Shown here one piece after another: positions 15,219 to 23,213 of a stretch of 64,000 bases of DNA (position 1 is the stretch's first letter; each line of letters opens with the position of its first letter). A program made the translations under genes and the position numbers. The DNA is from JANXQG01 sp963780045. Lineage in GTDB: Bacteria; Planctomycetota; Planctomycetia; Pirellulales; Thermoguttaceae. Location: positions 4,340,001-4,404,000 of the forward strand of contig CAVZZZ010000001.1 of NCBI GenBank assembly GCA_963780045.1. Direction: 5' to 3'. The notes beneath the pieces are model-generated. The model made no database searches. It saw nothing but the letters and a program-made list of their open reading frames with translations, and had not been told where the DNA came from.

Positions 15219-17074
15219 TTCAGCTTGCCCTGCTCGTCCAATTGCCGATCCCGCCGCCGGGACCGCAACCGATCCAGGGCAACGTTCCGCTGGCCGCGGC
15301 CTATTTGAAGCTATTTGCCCAGCGTCAGAGGCTGCAGGGCTGGGCGATCGACATCCTTCCGGCACGGCTTTGCAACGTGCTCGGCGACCAGGCGCTGGCG
15401 GCGGCGATCCTCGATCGCCAGCCGGCGCTGGTTGGCTTTACTTGTTATCTGTGGAACATCCAGCGGACGATCTGGATCGCCCGGCAGTTGAAGAAAGCGC
15501 GGCCCGATCTCCGCATCCTCTTGGGCGGGCCGGAAATCACCGCAGACAACCGTTGGGTGCTGGAAGAGCCGTCCGTCGATCTGGCGGCGATCGGCGAAGG
15601 CGAACAGACATTCGTCGAACTTCTTGCGGCACTGCACGCCGGCCGCGACTTGGCGGGTATTGCCGGCCTTTGGCGCCGAAGCCAGGCGGCGCCCGGCACT
15701 GGGACAATTCGTCGCGCAGCACTTGAGGATCTCGATCTCGTCAACTCGCCTTACATCGAAGGCATCCTCGACGCGACGGAAGAGCACACCATGCTCATGG
15801 AGACCTCGCGGGGCTGCCGCTACCGCTGCAAGTTCTGCTACTATCCCAAGAGCTACGACTCGATTTACCGCATGTCGCCCGCTGAGATCGAAGCCAATCT
15901 GCGGCACGCCTGCCAGCGCGGCGTCGAGGAAATCTATCTTTTGGACCCGACGCTCAACCAGCGGCCCGACTTTGCCGAGCTTCTGCGGCTGTTCGCGCGG
16001 GGCAATCCCGATCATCAGTTCACGTACTCGGCCGAACTTCGCGCCGAAGGCATCCGTGCGGAAACGGCGCAACTGTTGCGCGAGGCCAATTTCCAGGAGG
16101 TGGAAGTCGGGTTGCAGTCGATCGATCCGGCGGCGCAGAAGCTGATGGGCCGGCACGTAAGTCTCGAATCGTTCGAGCGCGGCGCCCGTGCGATGCTCGA
16201 CGAGGGCATACGACTTCGCGTCGATTTGATCCTCGGCCTGCCGGGCGACACGGTCGATTCGGTTCGACGCGGCCTGGAATACCTTGATCGCGTGCGGCCG
16301 TTCACCGAGTTGCAGGTCTTCAATCTCTCCGTGCTGCCCGGCACGGCGTTCCGCCAAACGGCCAGCGAGCTTGGCCTGGAATACCAGCCGCACCCGCCAT
16401 ACTACGTTTTGAAGACGCCGACGCTGGAGCTGGATGACCTCTATATGCTGATGGAAGAGGCACAGGACGTCTTCGGCATTATCTTCGACGATTTTGGACC
16501 GGCGATCTTACCTGGCGAAAGGGAGGACAGACAATTCTCCCCGATCGCTTTGAGAGATGGGCGGCATAACAATGGCTCCCCTCTTCCTCCGGGAGAGGGG
16601 CAGAGAGTGGGAGCATTACAATCAGCCGCGTCGTGTCTGTCTCACTATTGCATTCTCGATCTGGACGCCGCCGCACCGTCATCTCTTCCTCCCGCCTATT
16701 CACGATCGCTCGCCTTCACGCTCTGGTTCCGGTCGAGCAATTTCTCTGCTCGTGCAGCGGACGCCATCGCATCTATCCGGCAGGTTTTGGCCGACAATCC
16801 GCATACGACTTTGCAGATCATCCTGGATCCGCTGGGCGACCCTCAGCATTTGTCTGCCACGGTGCTAGAGGACCTGTTGGCCGTCTGCCACGAGAGTTTA
16901 AGTTGTCTGGATTGGTTCTACAGTCTTCATCCGGTTCGCTTGTTGGGGGCGAAGCGGCTGGTGGTCTTACTGCCCGGCGGCGAGGAAGAGACCCTCGATG
17001 CATCGTGGCGGGAGGCGATTGAAGAGCGGGCGACGATCGTTTGCCGCGGTTTTGCGGCGGAAGCGGCGGTTTGA
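15215..17074 (+). CDS. B12-binding radical SAM protein
   Basis: About 619 residues. N-terminal cobalamin-binding-like domain: QGNVPLAAAYLK, ALVGFTCYLWNIQR, RILLGGPEIT, IGEGEQTFVELL. From about residue 190 comes a radical SAM domain with CRYRCKFC (CxxxCxxC) for the 4Fe-4S cluster and VEVGLQSID / DLILGLPGDT strands; the C-terminal part is a DUF4080-like extension. Substrate unknown; such proteins do methylations or other radical reactions. Between residues 430 and 490 an in-frame insertion contains a CCCCTCT/AGAGGGG palindrome. The start is the GTG overlapping the peroxidase stop. A second cobalamin-related gene is not present nearby. Confidence 0.8.
   Translation: MIQLALLVQLPIPPPGPQPIQGNVPLAAAYLKLFAQRQRLQGWAIDILPARLCNVLGDQALAAAILDRQPALVGFTCYLWNIQRTIWIARQLKKARPDLRILLGGPEITADNRWVLEEPSVDLAAIGEGEQTFVELLAALHAGRDLAGIAGLWRRSQAAPGTGTIRRAALEDLDLVNSPYIEGILDATEEHTMLMETSRGCRYRCKFCYYPKSYDSIYRMSPAEIEANLRHACQRGVEEIYLLDPTLNQRPDFAELLRLFARGNPDHQFTYSAELRAEGIRAETAQLLREANFQEVEVGLQSIDPAAQKLMGRHVSLESFERGARAMLDEGIRLRVDLILGLPGDTVDSVRRGLEYLDRVRPFTELQVFNLSVLPGTAFRQTASELGLEYQPHPPYYVLKTPTLELDDLYMLMEEAQDVFGIIFDDFGPAILPGEREDRQFSPIALRDGRHNNGSPLPPGEGQRVGALQSAASCLSHYCILDLDAAAPSSLPPAYSRSLAFTLWFRSSNFSARAADAIASIRQVLADNPHTTLQIILDPLGDPQHLSATVLEDLLAVCHESLSCLDWFYSLHPVRLLGAKRLVVLLPGGEEETLDASWREAIEERATIVCRGFAAEAAV
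16578..16600. repeat. CCCCTCT...AGAGGGG palindrome inside the radical SAM gene
   Basis: A 7-bp stem with a 9-base loop (TCCTCCGGG) in coding sequence. A near-identical core, CTCCCCTCG...GGGAGAGGGG, occurs at 44579-44603, and a partial one (CCTCCGGGAGG) near 9755. The motif is a widely seen bacterial intergenic palindrome; here it is translated as SPLPPGEGQ. Confidence 0.6.
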
Positions 17075-17086
17075 CGCTTTTTGGCC

Positions 17087-17092
17087 TATAAT
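17087..17092 (+). promoter_or_regulatory. Candidate -10 element for the first ECF operon
   Basis: A perfect TATAAT lies 64 bases before the sigma-factor ATG and just after the radical SAM stop. No well-spaced -35 is visible (TTGACG at 17071 is too close), so only the -10 match and position support it. Confidence 0.35.
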
Positions 17093-17155
17093 TCTGCCAA
17101 ACGGATCGCGTGACGTTTCCGAGGCGCCGGCAACTGCATTATTGTGGAAATCCCG

Positions 17156-17743
17156 ATGGCAGAGTTCGAGGCGAGCGAAGAGGTCGTTTTGCTCCGCCAG
17201 GCTGCCAGCGGGTCGAACGAGGCGTTTGCGCAATTAGTGCGGATGCACCAGGCCGCCGTCCGCTGGTATTTGCTCCGCGGGCTGCGCGATCCGGCGGCTG
17301 CCGACGACTTGGCCCAGGAGGTGTTTTTAGTGGCTTACCAGAATCTGGCGACATGCCGCAGCGAGGCCGGACTTCGGGCGTGGCTGCTTGGCATCGCCCG
17401 AAACATGGCGGCGCAGCACATCCGCGGCGAATCCCGCCGCCGGGCGCGGGAACGAGGACCGCTGGCCGCGCAACTGGCCCAGTGGCGGCTAGAGCAGTTG
17501 GAGAACGACCCGGGTGAGGGGATCGAACACGAGCGGAAACTGGCGGCACTACGAGGTTGCATGCAAATGTTGTCATCGGAAACCAGGCAGGCGGTGGAAG
17601 AACACTATTTTCAAAAGCAGTCAGCGGAAGCAATCGGCCGGCAACGCGGCCGGTCGGCGGGCAGCGTGCGGATGATGCTTCTGCGCGTCCGAAAAGCGTT
17701 AGCGGAGTGCATCCGGAAGAAACTGGAAACGCAAACTACGTAA
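17156..17743 (+). CDS. ECF-family RNA polymerase sigma factor
   Basis: 195 residues with region 2 (AFAQLVRMHQAAVRWYLLRGLRDPAAADDLAQEVFLVAY, DDLAQEVF being diagnostic) and region 4 (LSSETRQAVEEHYFQKQSAEAIGRQ). The pattern matches planctomycete FecR-linked ECF factors. The start is the ATG before AEFEASEEV; a GTG four codons upstream is possible. Five bases separate it from the FecR-like gene, so they form one transcript, and the partner is expected to hold or modulate it at the membrane. Targets unknown; the two small exported proteins downstream are the first candidates. Confidence 0.9.
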   Translation: MAEFEASEEVVLLRQAASGSNEAFAQLVRMHQAAVRWYLLRGLRDPAAADDLAQEVFLVAYQNLATCRSEAGLRAWLLGIARNMAAQHIRGESRRRARERGPLAAQLAQWRLEQLENDPGEGIEHERKLAALRGCMQMLSSETRQAVEEHYFQKQSAEAIGRQRGRSAGSVRMMLLRVRKALAECIRKKLETQTT

Positions 17744-17748
17744 CCGCC

Positions 17749-19296
17749 ATGAACGCCACGGAATTTGACGATTTGGCCTCTCGCTGGGTTGTCGGCGACC
17801 AGCTTGCGACGGACGAGGAGCATCGTTTGTTGGACTGGCTGGAAAAGCAGCCGAATGCCCGCGTCACCCTGTTGCAAGACGAAGCGCTTGACAGCCTGCT
17901 TTGCTCTTTGGCTGAACGGGAAGAGAACGCGGAGGAGTTTGTAAAGGGCTGCTTACGTCGCGCTGCAGCGCAGGCGGCGGCAGCCGTCGTTGAGGCCCCA
18001 CCGATTGTCGCGCCGCCTCGGATGGCACTCTCTGAGCTTCCAGCGACGGGCGTGGTTTCGCGGCCCAGCACGCCCTTCACTGGAAGCTCAGGGATGTGCC
18101 ACCCGGCTTCCTCGCGCCGGCCCTCTCTCGCCAAAGCAGTGCGTTGGACGGCGGTAATCGTCGGCTGCTGCGCGGCGATGGTATTGGCGGCGATCGGTTG
18201 GCAGTGGTTCATTGGCGGCCGGCAGGCGGTCCAGCAAAATCAGGTGGCGGCGAACTCGGCGGATGATCCGGCGGCGCGGCACGAACCGCCGGGCGCTTTC
18301 GCCCGGCTCGCCCAATGCACCGCGGACGCCGCCTGGAACGTGCCACGCTCCGAGGGCGATTGGCTCGCGGCGGAGGAACTGAAATTGACCGCGGGAATGG
18401 CCGAGCTGCACTTCGACAAGGGAACCGTCGTCCGCCTCACCGCTCCGGCCACGTTGGAGCTTCGTAGCCCTGACGACGTCTTTCTGAAAAGCGGCACCCT
18501 CTCGGCCCAGGTCCCGCGACCGGCCGTCGGCTTTGCAGTAACGACGTCGATGGCCCGGATTGTCGACCTGGGCACAGAATTCGACGTGACCGTGAAAGAC
18601 CCGCTTGCAACCGAGACTTTTGTGCATCGTGGGCGGATCTCTGTCCGGTCGCGGATTGACCAAGAGGCGCTGGGGGAGCCGATCGAACTAACGGCCGCCG
18701 GACTGGATACGGCGACGGTCTCTATGCCAAATGTCGCCGTGGGATTGCCTCCGGTGACAGTCGTCGCCCGCGGGAGCACAGGCCGCTTTCTGGCCCGCAT
18801 GACCGCGCAAGGCAAGACGGCCGAGTTCCGTTCGCAGGCGGCATTGGACGCCTTCCGCACCGAAGCGCTAAAGCAATTAGGCCAGTCGCCTGCCCAGTTT
18901 GCCCAAGAATGGCCCGCGCTCGTCGCCGCGGCCAAAAGCGGCGCGGTTGCCGAGAATGCCCATCCCGTCGAGCATCGCCAGCCGCCGCCAAAGACGGTTC
19001 CGGTGAATCCCGGCCCGGCGCCAGGCTCAACCGCCGCCAATCACCACGGTACCGGTGGCCACCCTGCTAATGAGGAGCAAACCGTGGAGATCGAAGAAAA
19101 CGGAAAAAAGGTTTCGATCACCGATTCCAAAGAGTTGGGCATTACCGTTACTATAACGGAATCGGTGAACGGAACGAAGAAAACGACCAAGGTGCGGGCG
19201 GCCGATACCGCGGAATTGGCCAAAAAGGACCCCGAGGCCCACAAGTTCTATCGCAAGTATTTCCATCCCCGCCCGAAAAATGGTAAACCTAAATAA
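17749..19296 (+). CDS. FecR-domain transmembrane regulator (anti-sigma type)
   Basis: 515 residues. The cytoplasmic N-terminal region (FDDLASRWVVGDQLATDEE...LLDWLEKQP) is typical of planctomycete FecR partners. A membrane helix follows near residues 131-155, then a FecR domain with TAGMAELHFDKGTVVRLTAP, SGTLSAQVP and VDLGTEFDVTV. The C-terminal 120 residues are Pro-rich then charged (VEIEENGKKVSITDSKELG) and unassigned. Expected to sense an envelope signal and control the ECF factor. An inverted repeat CTGAGCTTCCAG / CTGGAAGCTCAG lies in the linker near 18031-18092. Confidence 0.85.
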   Translation: MNATEFDDLASRWVVGDQLATDEEHRLLDWLEKQPNARVTLLQDEALDSLLCSLAEREENAEEFVKGCLRRAAAQAAAAVVEAPPIVAPPRMALSELPATGVVSRPSTPFTGSSGMCHPASSRRPSLAKAVRWTAVIVGCCAAMVLAAIGWQWFIGGRQAVQQNQVAANSADDPAARHEPPGAFARLAQCTADAAWNVPRSEGDWLAAEELKLTAGMAELHFDKGTVVRLTAPATLELRSPDDVFLKSGTLSAQVPRPAVGFAVTTSMARIVDLGTEFDVTVKDPLATETFVHRGRISVRSRIDQEALGEPIELTAAGLDTATVSMPNVAVGLPPVTVVARGSTGRFLARMTAQGKTAEFRSQAALDAFRTEALKQLGQSPAQFAQEWPALVAAAKSGAVAENAHPVEHRQPPPKTVPVNPGPAPGSTAANHHGTGGHPANEEQTVEIEENGKKVSITDSKELGITVTITESVNGTKKTTKVRAADTAELAKKDPEAHKFYRKYFHPRPKNGKPK

Positions 19297-19374
19297 CGGG
19301 TGTGACATTTGCTTGCCGGTGGCAACTAGATTACAAATCCACTGATTCTTAACAATCAACTTGGGAGAATGAAC

Positions 19375-19860
19375 ATGAGTTGGAAAACATTGCAAAGTCT
19401 TGGTCTGTCGATTTCGGTCATCTTCGGATCTTTCAATCTCGCCTCGACCGCCTCAGCCCAGGCGACGGTACCAGTAACGTCAACCGCTTCGCAGAAACAC
19501 GCCGCCTTGGAAAACCTGCGGCAGGCCCACAAGCTGCTGGTCAATGCCGACCACGATTACGACGGCCACCGTGCCCGCGCATCGGAAGAGGTCCATAAGG
19601 CGATCCGGGAACTGGAAGGCAAACATCACGCGAAAAAGGTCGTGTCGGGCAATGTGCCGAGCGCCGCGCCCGTGGTCAAGCCTGCAAAGCACAAGGAGCC
19701 CGCGGTTCACGAGTCCCAAGCAAGCTCGGACGAGCAGTTGCAGCAGGCGCTGCAATTGCTGCAATCGGCCCAGGGGGAGATCAACTCCAAGCACCCCAAG
19801 GCGGCCGGCAATGTCACGGCGGCCATCCGGGAGATTAACACGGCGCTGAAGATCAAGTAA
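19375..19860 (+). CDS. Small exported protein of the ECF operon, unknown function
   Basis: 161 residues. Signal peptide (LGLSISVIFGSFNLASTASAQ), then two similar helical segments: HAALENLRQAHKLLVNADHDYDGHRARASEEVHKAIRELEG and LQQALQLLQSAQGEINSKHPKAAGNVTAAIREINTALK. So it is a duplicated helical hairpin of about 40 residues per copy joined by a Lys/Pro linker. GGGAGA lies 6 bases before the chosen ATG; an ATG two codons earlier is too close to it. No family assigned; the helical repeats and export suggest a periplasmic binding or chaperone-like role (inference). Confidence 0.75.
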   Translation: MSWKTLQSLGLSISVIFGSFNLASTASAQATVPVTSTASQKHAALENLRQAHKLLVNADHDYDGHRARASEEVHKAIRELEGKHHAKKVVSGNVPSAAPVVKPAKHKEPAVHESQASSDEQLQQALQLLQSAQGEINSKHPKAAGNVTAAIREINTALKIK

Positions 19861-19873
19861 AAAGGAGTTGAAC

Positions 19874-20664
19874 ATGGCCGCACTTTGGACCAATCCAACG
19901 ACGCGTATCGCAATCTTCCTGCTGGTCGTAGCCGGCGTCCTGGAAAGTGCGATCTGCGTGGCGGCGCACTCTCTCGGCGCCGCCGGGGCGAGGCGGCTTC
20001 GGCCAAGGCCGAAGCCGCAAGGGACGATGCCGAAGCGGCCCGCAAGGAGCAATCCAGCCGCCTCGCAGCGGCAGAAGCGGAAGAAGCCGAAATTGCGAAG
20101 AAACTGGGCGGCCTCCAGGCCAAATTGAACGAACAGGCGGTAAAGCTCACCGCGGCGCAAAAGGAGCTTGTCCAACTGCGGTCCGATCGCGACGCGGCCT
20201 TGAAGCAAATCGACGATACGACTCGAAAGTACGAGACCCGCGTCAAACAGGCGGAAGACGAGGCCGCCGCGAGCCGGGAGGCGGAACGGAAGGCGCGGTT
20301 GGCGGCCGATGCGGCCAAGCGCAAGGCGGCCGAGATCGCGAAGGCCGAGGAGGATGCCGCGGGCGCACTTCGCGTCGCCAAGCAGACAGAAGTCGGCAAG
20401 AACGGTAAGAACAAAGGCGCGGGTGGTCGTGGCCGCGGACCGCACGTCTCGCTGCCCCGCACGACGCCCAGCTTCAGCGAGCTGGACAAGGACCACGACG
20501 GCCGCTTGACGTTCAACGAGTACAAGGCCGGCTACCCCGACGCGACCAGAGAGGACTTCAAAGCCCTCGACACCAACCACGACAACTACCTGAGCATCGA
20601 CGAATACAAGTCCGGCCACCCCGACCCGGAGGTGGTGCGGGTGCCGAGGACTAGGAAGAACTGA
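19874..20664 (+). CDS. Exported coiled-coil EF-hand protein (frameshifted near its N-terminus)
   Basis: Starts 13 bases after the previous gene with AGGAG 6 bases ahead of the ATG. A hydrophobic N-terminus (TRIAIFLLVVAGVLESAICV) is followed by a one-base slip near 19985. The next frame continues as EAASAKAEAARDDAEAARKE, a coiled coil of about 130 residues rich in Ala, Lys and Glu. The C-terminus has two EF-hand loops, DKDHDGRLTFNE and DTNHDNYLSIDE; the first has canonical Ca2+ ligands, the second has Asn at position 5. Length after correction about 263. EF-hand exported proteins are common in planctomycetes; the partner is unknown. Confidence 0.75.
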
Positions 20665-20695
20665 CCGTGGGGCGGGAAAGGTCCACGTAGCTCGG

Positions 20696-20714
20696 CCCGT
20701 GGAATTCCACCGGG
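20696..20714. repeat. Near-perfect palindrome around GGAATTCC
   Basis: CCCGTGGAATTCCACCGGG, 32 bases after the stop of the EF-hand gene in the gap between converging genes. It could act as a transcription end, but no T-run follows. Confidence 0.35.
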
Positions 20715-20781
20715 CAAGCCGGCATCGAATGCTTGTAATCGTTTATCCACCCCTTGTTACTAACCGCGCCGCGACTCTTCC

Positions 20782-20803
20782 AACCTACGACTCTCCGTAG
20801 GTT
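20782..20803 (-). terminator. Hairpin at the end of the MATE gene
   Basis: AACCTACG pairs with CGTAGGTT around a 6-base loop, and the stem overlaps the first base of the stop region of the leftward MATE gene. There is no clear T-run, so it may be a REP-like palindrome instead of an intrinsic terminator. Confidence 0.35.
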
Positions 20804-22215
20804 TAATCCCGGGTTTCCGCCGCCGCCCCCACCAGCTCCGGCTCGATGACCCGCATTGCCCGCCACTTGCCTTGCAGGAAGCGGGCAAGGTAGATGAAGC
20901 CGGCGGAAAGGACCCATAGCGTGACCAGCGTCCAGCACCAGTAAAGGCCCTGGTTCAAGTGATGGATGCCGAGCCATGCCATGCTGAGCGGAAAGAGCGA
21001 GGTGCCTAGCGAGGTCCAGAAGACGAAGCGGGTGTCGCCCGCGCCGCGGATGGCGCTCATGAAGACGACGTTCAGGGCGTCGAACAGGCAGTAGGCGGCC
21101 ACGAACCGCAAGAGCACGACGATCAGGTCCTCCAGCGGCCCGAACTGGGCGGGGTCCATGCCGGCCGCATGGCCCATGAGGAACAGGCGCGGCACGAGCA
21201 CGTAGAACATCGACATCGTACACATGTAAACCATTGCCAGCACGAACGCGGTCCAGGCCGCGCGGGCGGCCAACTCCGGGCGGTTGGCGCCCAACTGCTG
21301 GCCCACGAGCGTGGAGACGGCCAGGCCCATGCCCATCATCGGCACCCAGGCAACGCTGTTGACGTTGAAGGCCAGCATCGTGGCCGCCTGGGGGAGCTTG
21401 CCCAGCGAGCCGATGAGCGTGATGAAGAGCGTGAACGAACCGCATTCGACGAGCCATTGCATTCCGCCCGGCGCGGCGTAGGTCCACAGCCGCCGCAGCA
21501 GATCGCCGCGGGGCCGCCAGCCGAATCGCAGATTGAATTTGTGATACGCGGGAAGCATCATCACGGCCATGTAGCCGAGCACGCGTGCCCATTCCGCGCA
21601 GACGGTGGCGAAGCCGGCCCCGGCGATCCCCCGTTCCGGAAAGCCGCAGTGCCCGAAGATCCACATCCATGCCAGCACGCCGTTGAGGCTCGCCGCCAGG
21701 AAATCGACGACCATCACCACTCGCGTTTCGCCGCGGCCGGTGAAGAACGAGGAAAGTGCGGCCGCGAGGATCACGGCTCCGCTGCCGTAGACCAGCACGT
21801 CGTAATAAATGATCTCTTCCGCGACCACGTCCGGATCGTGCCCGGCATGATGAAAATAGAAATGCGCCAGCGGGGTGGAAAGAAGAAAGAGCGGAATCGC
21901 GGCCATACCGATCCATACGCCTTGCCAGACGATGGGTCCGATCCGCCGTGGCCGCCTGGCGCCTTGGTACTGGGCCACGAACGTATTGATATAACTGGCC
22001 ACGCCCAGCGGGAAGCTGATAAGGGTGAACTGGAGCATGGCAGACGGCATGGCGGCAGCTACCGCGTTCAGCGAGTAGTGGGTGAGAAACATCCGGTCGA
22101 TGAACGTCATCACCGTGAAGGAGACGGTGGATATCACCAGCGGCCCGGCCAGGACCAGGACGTCGCGCCCGCCGCACGGGCGGCGCCACCATTGAGAGAG
22201 CGTTGGGAGTTTCAC
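20803..22215 (-). CDS. MATE-family multidrug/Na+ (H+) antiporter
   Basis: 470 residues with about 12 hydrophobic segments in two six-helix halves, as expected. VLAGPLVISTVSFTVMTFIDRMFLTHYS at the N-terminus and MGLAVSTLVGQQLGANRPELA in the second half are MATE hallmarks. Exports cationic drugs or metabolites in exchange for Na+ or H+ at the inner membrane; the coupling ion cannot be read. AAGGAG precedes the ATG by a few bases. It stands alone on its strand. Confidence 0.9.
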   Translation of the reverse strand: MKLPTLSQWWRRPCGGRDVLVLAGPLVISTVSFTVMTFIDRMFLTHYSLNAVAAAMPSAMLQFTLISFPLGVASYINTFVAQYQGARRPRRIGPIVWQGVWIGMAAIPLFLLSTPLAHFYFHHAGHDPDVVAEEIIYYDVLVYGSGAVILAAALSSFFTGRGETRVVMVVDFLAASLNGVLAWMWIFGHCGFPERGIAGAGFATVCAEWARVLGYMAVMMLPAYHKFNLRFGWRPRGDLLRRLWTYAAPGGMQWLVECGSFTLFITLIGSLGKLPQAATMLAFNVNSVAWVPMMGMGLAVSTLVGQQLGANRPELAARAAWTAFVLAMVYMCTMSMFYVLVPRLFLMGHAAGMDPAQFGPLEDLIVVLLRFVAAYCLFDALNVVFMSAIRGAGDTRFVFWTSLGTSLFPLSMAWLGIHHLNQGLYWCWTLVTLWVLSAGFIYLARFLQGKWRAMRVIEPELVGAAAETRD

Positions 22216-22283
22216 AAGGAGTATTGTAGCAGCCGGAGATTTGGGCGAACGCAGCGCGGAAGGGGCCTGCTACTTTGGCGGAC

Positions 22284-22309
22284 GGCACACGGAATGTGCC
22301 TGCTACTTT
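22284..22309. repeat. GGCACA/TGTGCC hairpin with direct repeat CCTGCTACTTT
   Basis: Hairpin at 22284-22300; the 11-base string CCTGCTACTTT occurs at 22266-22276 and again at 22299-22309. The second copy overlaps the stop codon of the leftward small exported gene. Confidence 0.45.
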
Positions 22310-22622
22310 ACAGAGTGATGCCGATTGCCGCCGCGCGGGCGACGAGGGCGTGCTTGAAATACTGGAACTTGTGGCGCGGCTTCTTGCGGGCCCAAATGAA
22401 GCAGCTTGTGAACATATCTCGCGGCAGCTTGCCGTCTTTGACCATTTTCACCGTCCGCTCGATGAAGCCGTGCTCCTCCTCGGTCGTGGTGTGCAAGGCA
22501 GCCTTGATCTGCTCCGGATCGAGCGGAAAATCTTCGGCCCGGGCGATTCCCGCGGCCAGCAGGCCCAAAAGCGCAGCCAGGGCGAGCATTATCTTGACGC
22601 GGCCATCCGCAAGCGTTCGCAT
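22308..22622 (-). CDS. Small exported protein of unknown function
   Basis: 104 residues from the ATG preceded by GGAGGAG at 7 bases. A signal peptide (IMLALAALLGLLAAGIARA) is followed by a short helical domain: EQIKAALHTTTEEEHGFIERTVKMV...LPRDMFTSCFIWARKK. The last phrase resembles small planctomycete exported proteins with no assigned role. A longer frame to 22856 exists but lacks this ribosome binding site and signal peptide. Next to MATE only by position. Confidence 0.75.
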   Translation of the reverse strand: MRTLADGRVKIMLALAALLGLLAAGIARAEDFPLDPEQIKAALHTTTEEEHGFIERTVKMVKDGKLPRDMFTSCFIWARKKPRHKFQYFKHALVARAAAIGITL

Positions 22623-22658
22623 GGCATACTCCTCCGTGATTTGCCAAATGGATTGAGC

Positions 22659-22686
22659 GTATAACGAAAACAGCACGGCGCAGCAA
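22659..22686 (-). promoter_or_regulatory. Candidate promoter of the small exported gene
   Basis: On the minus strand TTGCTG, a 16-base spacer and TTATAC, ending 37 bases before the ATG. Moderate match only. The following 430 bases (22690-23120) hold no gene or structure I can support. Confidence 0.35.
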
Positions 22687-23121
22687 GGGCAATTGCGTCG
22701 CCATGCAGCGGGCCCAATCCTCCGAGACAAGTGCATCTTTCCCAGACTGCGCACAGGCGGACGATTCGCTGCTTCGGCAATGCGGCGGGACGCAGCGTCT
22801 ATGGTTCGGCAGCGCTCCTCAGCCGAGATGCTCGACCGTTTCAGCGGTTGCCACACTTGCTACAGCCTCGAAGCTGCCAAAATACCTAACCCGACCCGAA
22901 ATGACATAAAAGTCCGTGGCGGGGTTGCCGATGGAAACTCGGTCGCCATTTTCCATACTCAAGACAAACGCCCTGAACGGCGCCTGGCGGACCATTCGGA
23001 CGAGTTCTGTGCGTATTGATTCGGCACGAATGTCTTAAACTGGCAGGTGAAAGGGGCACAAGCTACCTGCAATTCTACCGCCAGATTTGCCGCCATGGTA
23101 GCAATAGCGCAGGAAAGGTGC

Positions 23122-23164
23122 AAAAAAAGCCGGGAGCACGGCCGAGGTGACGGCCGTGCTCCCG
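23122..23164 (-). terminator. Rho-independent terminator of the PDZ / anti-sigma / ECF operon
   Basis: A 13-bp perfect stem, CGGGAGCACGGCC with GGCCGTGCTCCCG, 7-base loop, followed on the minus strand within 2 bases by seven T. It lies 50 bases after the PDZ gene stop. Confidence 0.85.
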
Positions 23165-23213
23165 ACAAGACAGTTACCGCAAAGGATCAATCTGAGGCGT
23201 ATCCATTCCGGGA

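Noticed and set aside
18031..18092. CTGAGCTTCCAG / CTGGAAGCTCAG inverted repeat in the FecR-like gene as a mobile element
   Set aside because: Short arms inside a low-complexity linker; no other copy seen and the frame is intact.
20743..20751. TTATCCACC, one mismatch from a DnaA box
   Set aside because: Single occurrence, 10 kb from dnaA; expected by chance in 64 kb.
20651..22656. Long frames overlapping the MATE gene on both strands
   Set aside because: MATE is unambiguous in its own frame; the others have no signature and no start signal.
22693..23019. Possible small gene in the 22.6-23.1 kb gap
   Set aside because: No ribosome site or recognisable domain; overlapping short frames on both strands look random.
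23131..23164. Strong hairpin as a REP element
   Set aside because: The T-run on the minus strand and its place after an operon make it an intrinsic terminator instead.
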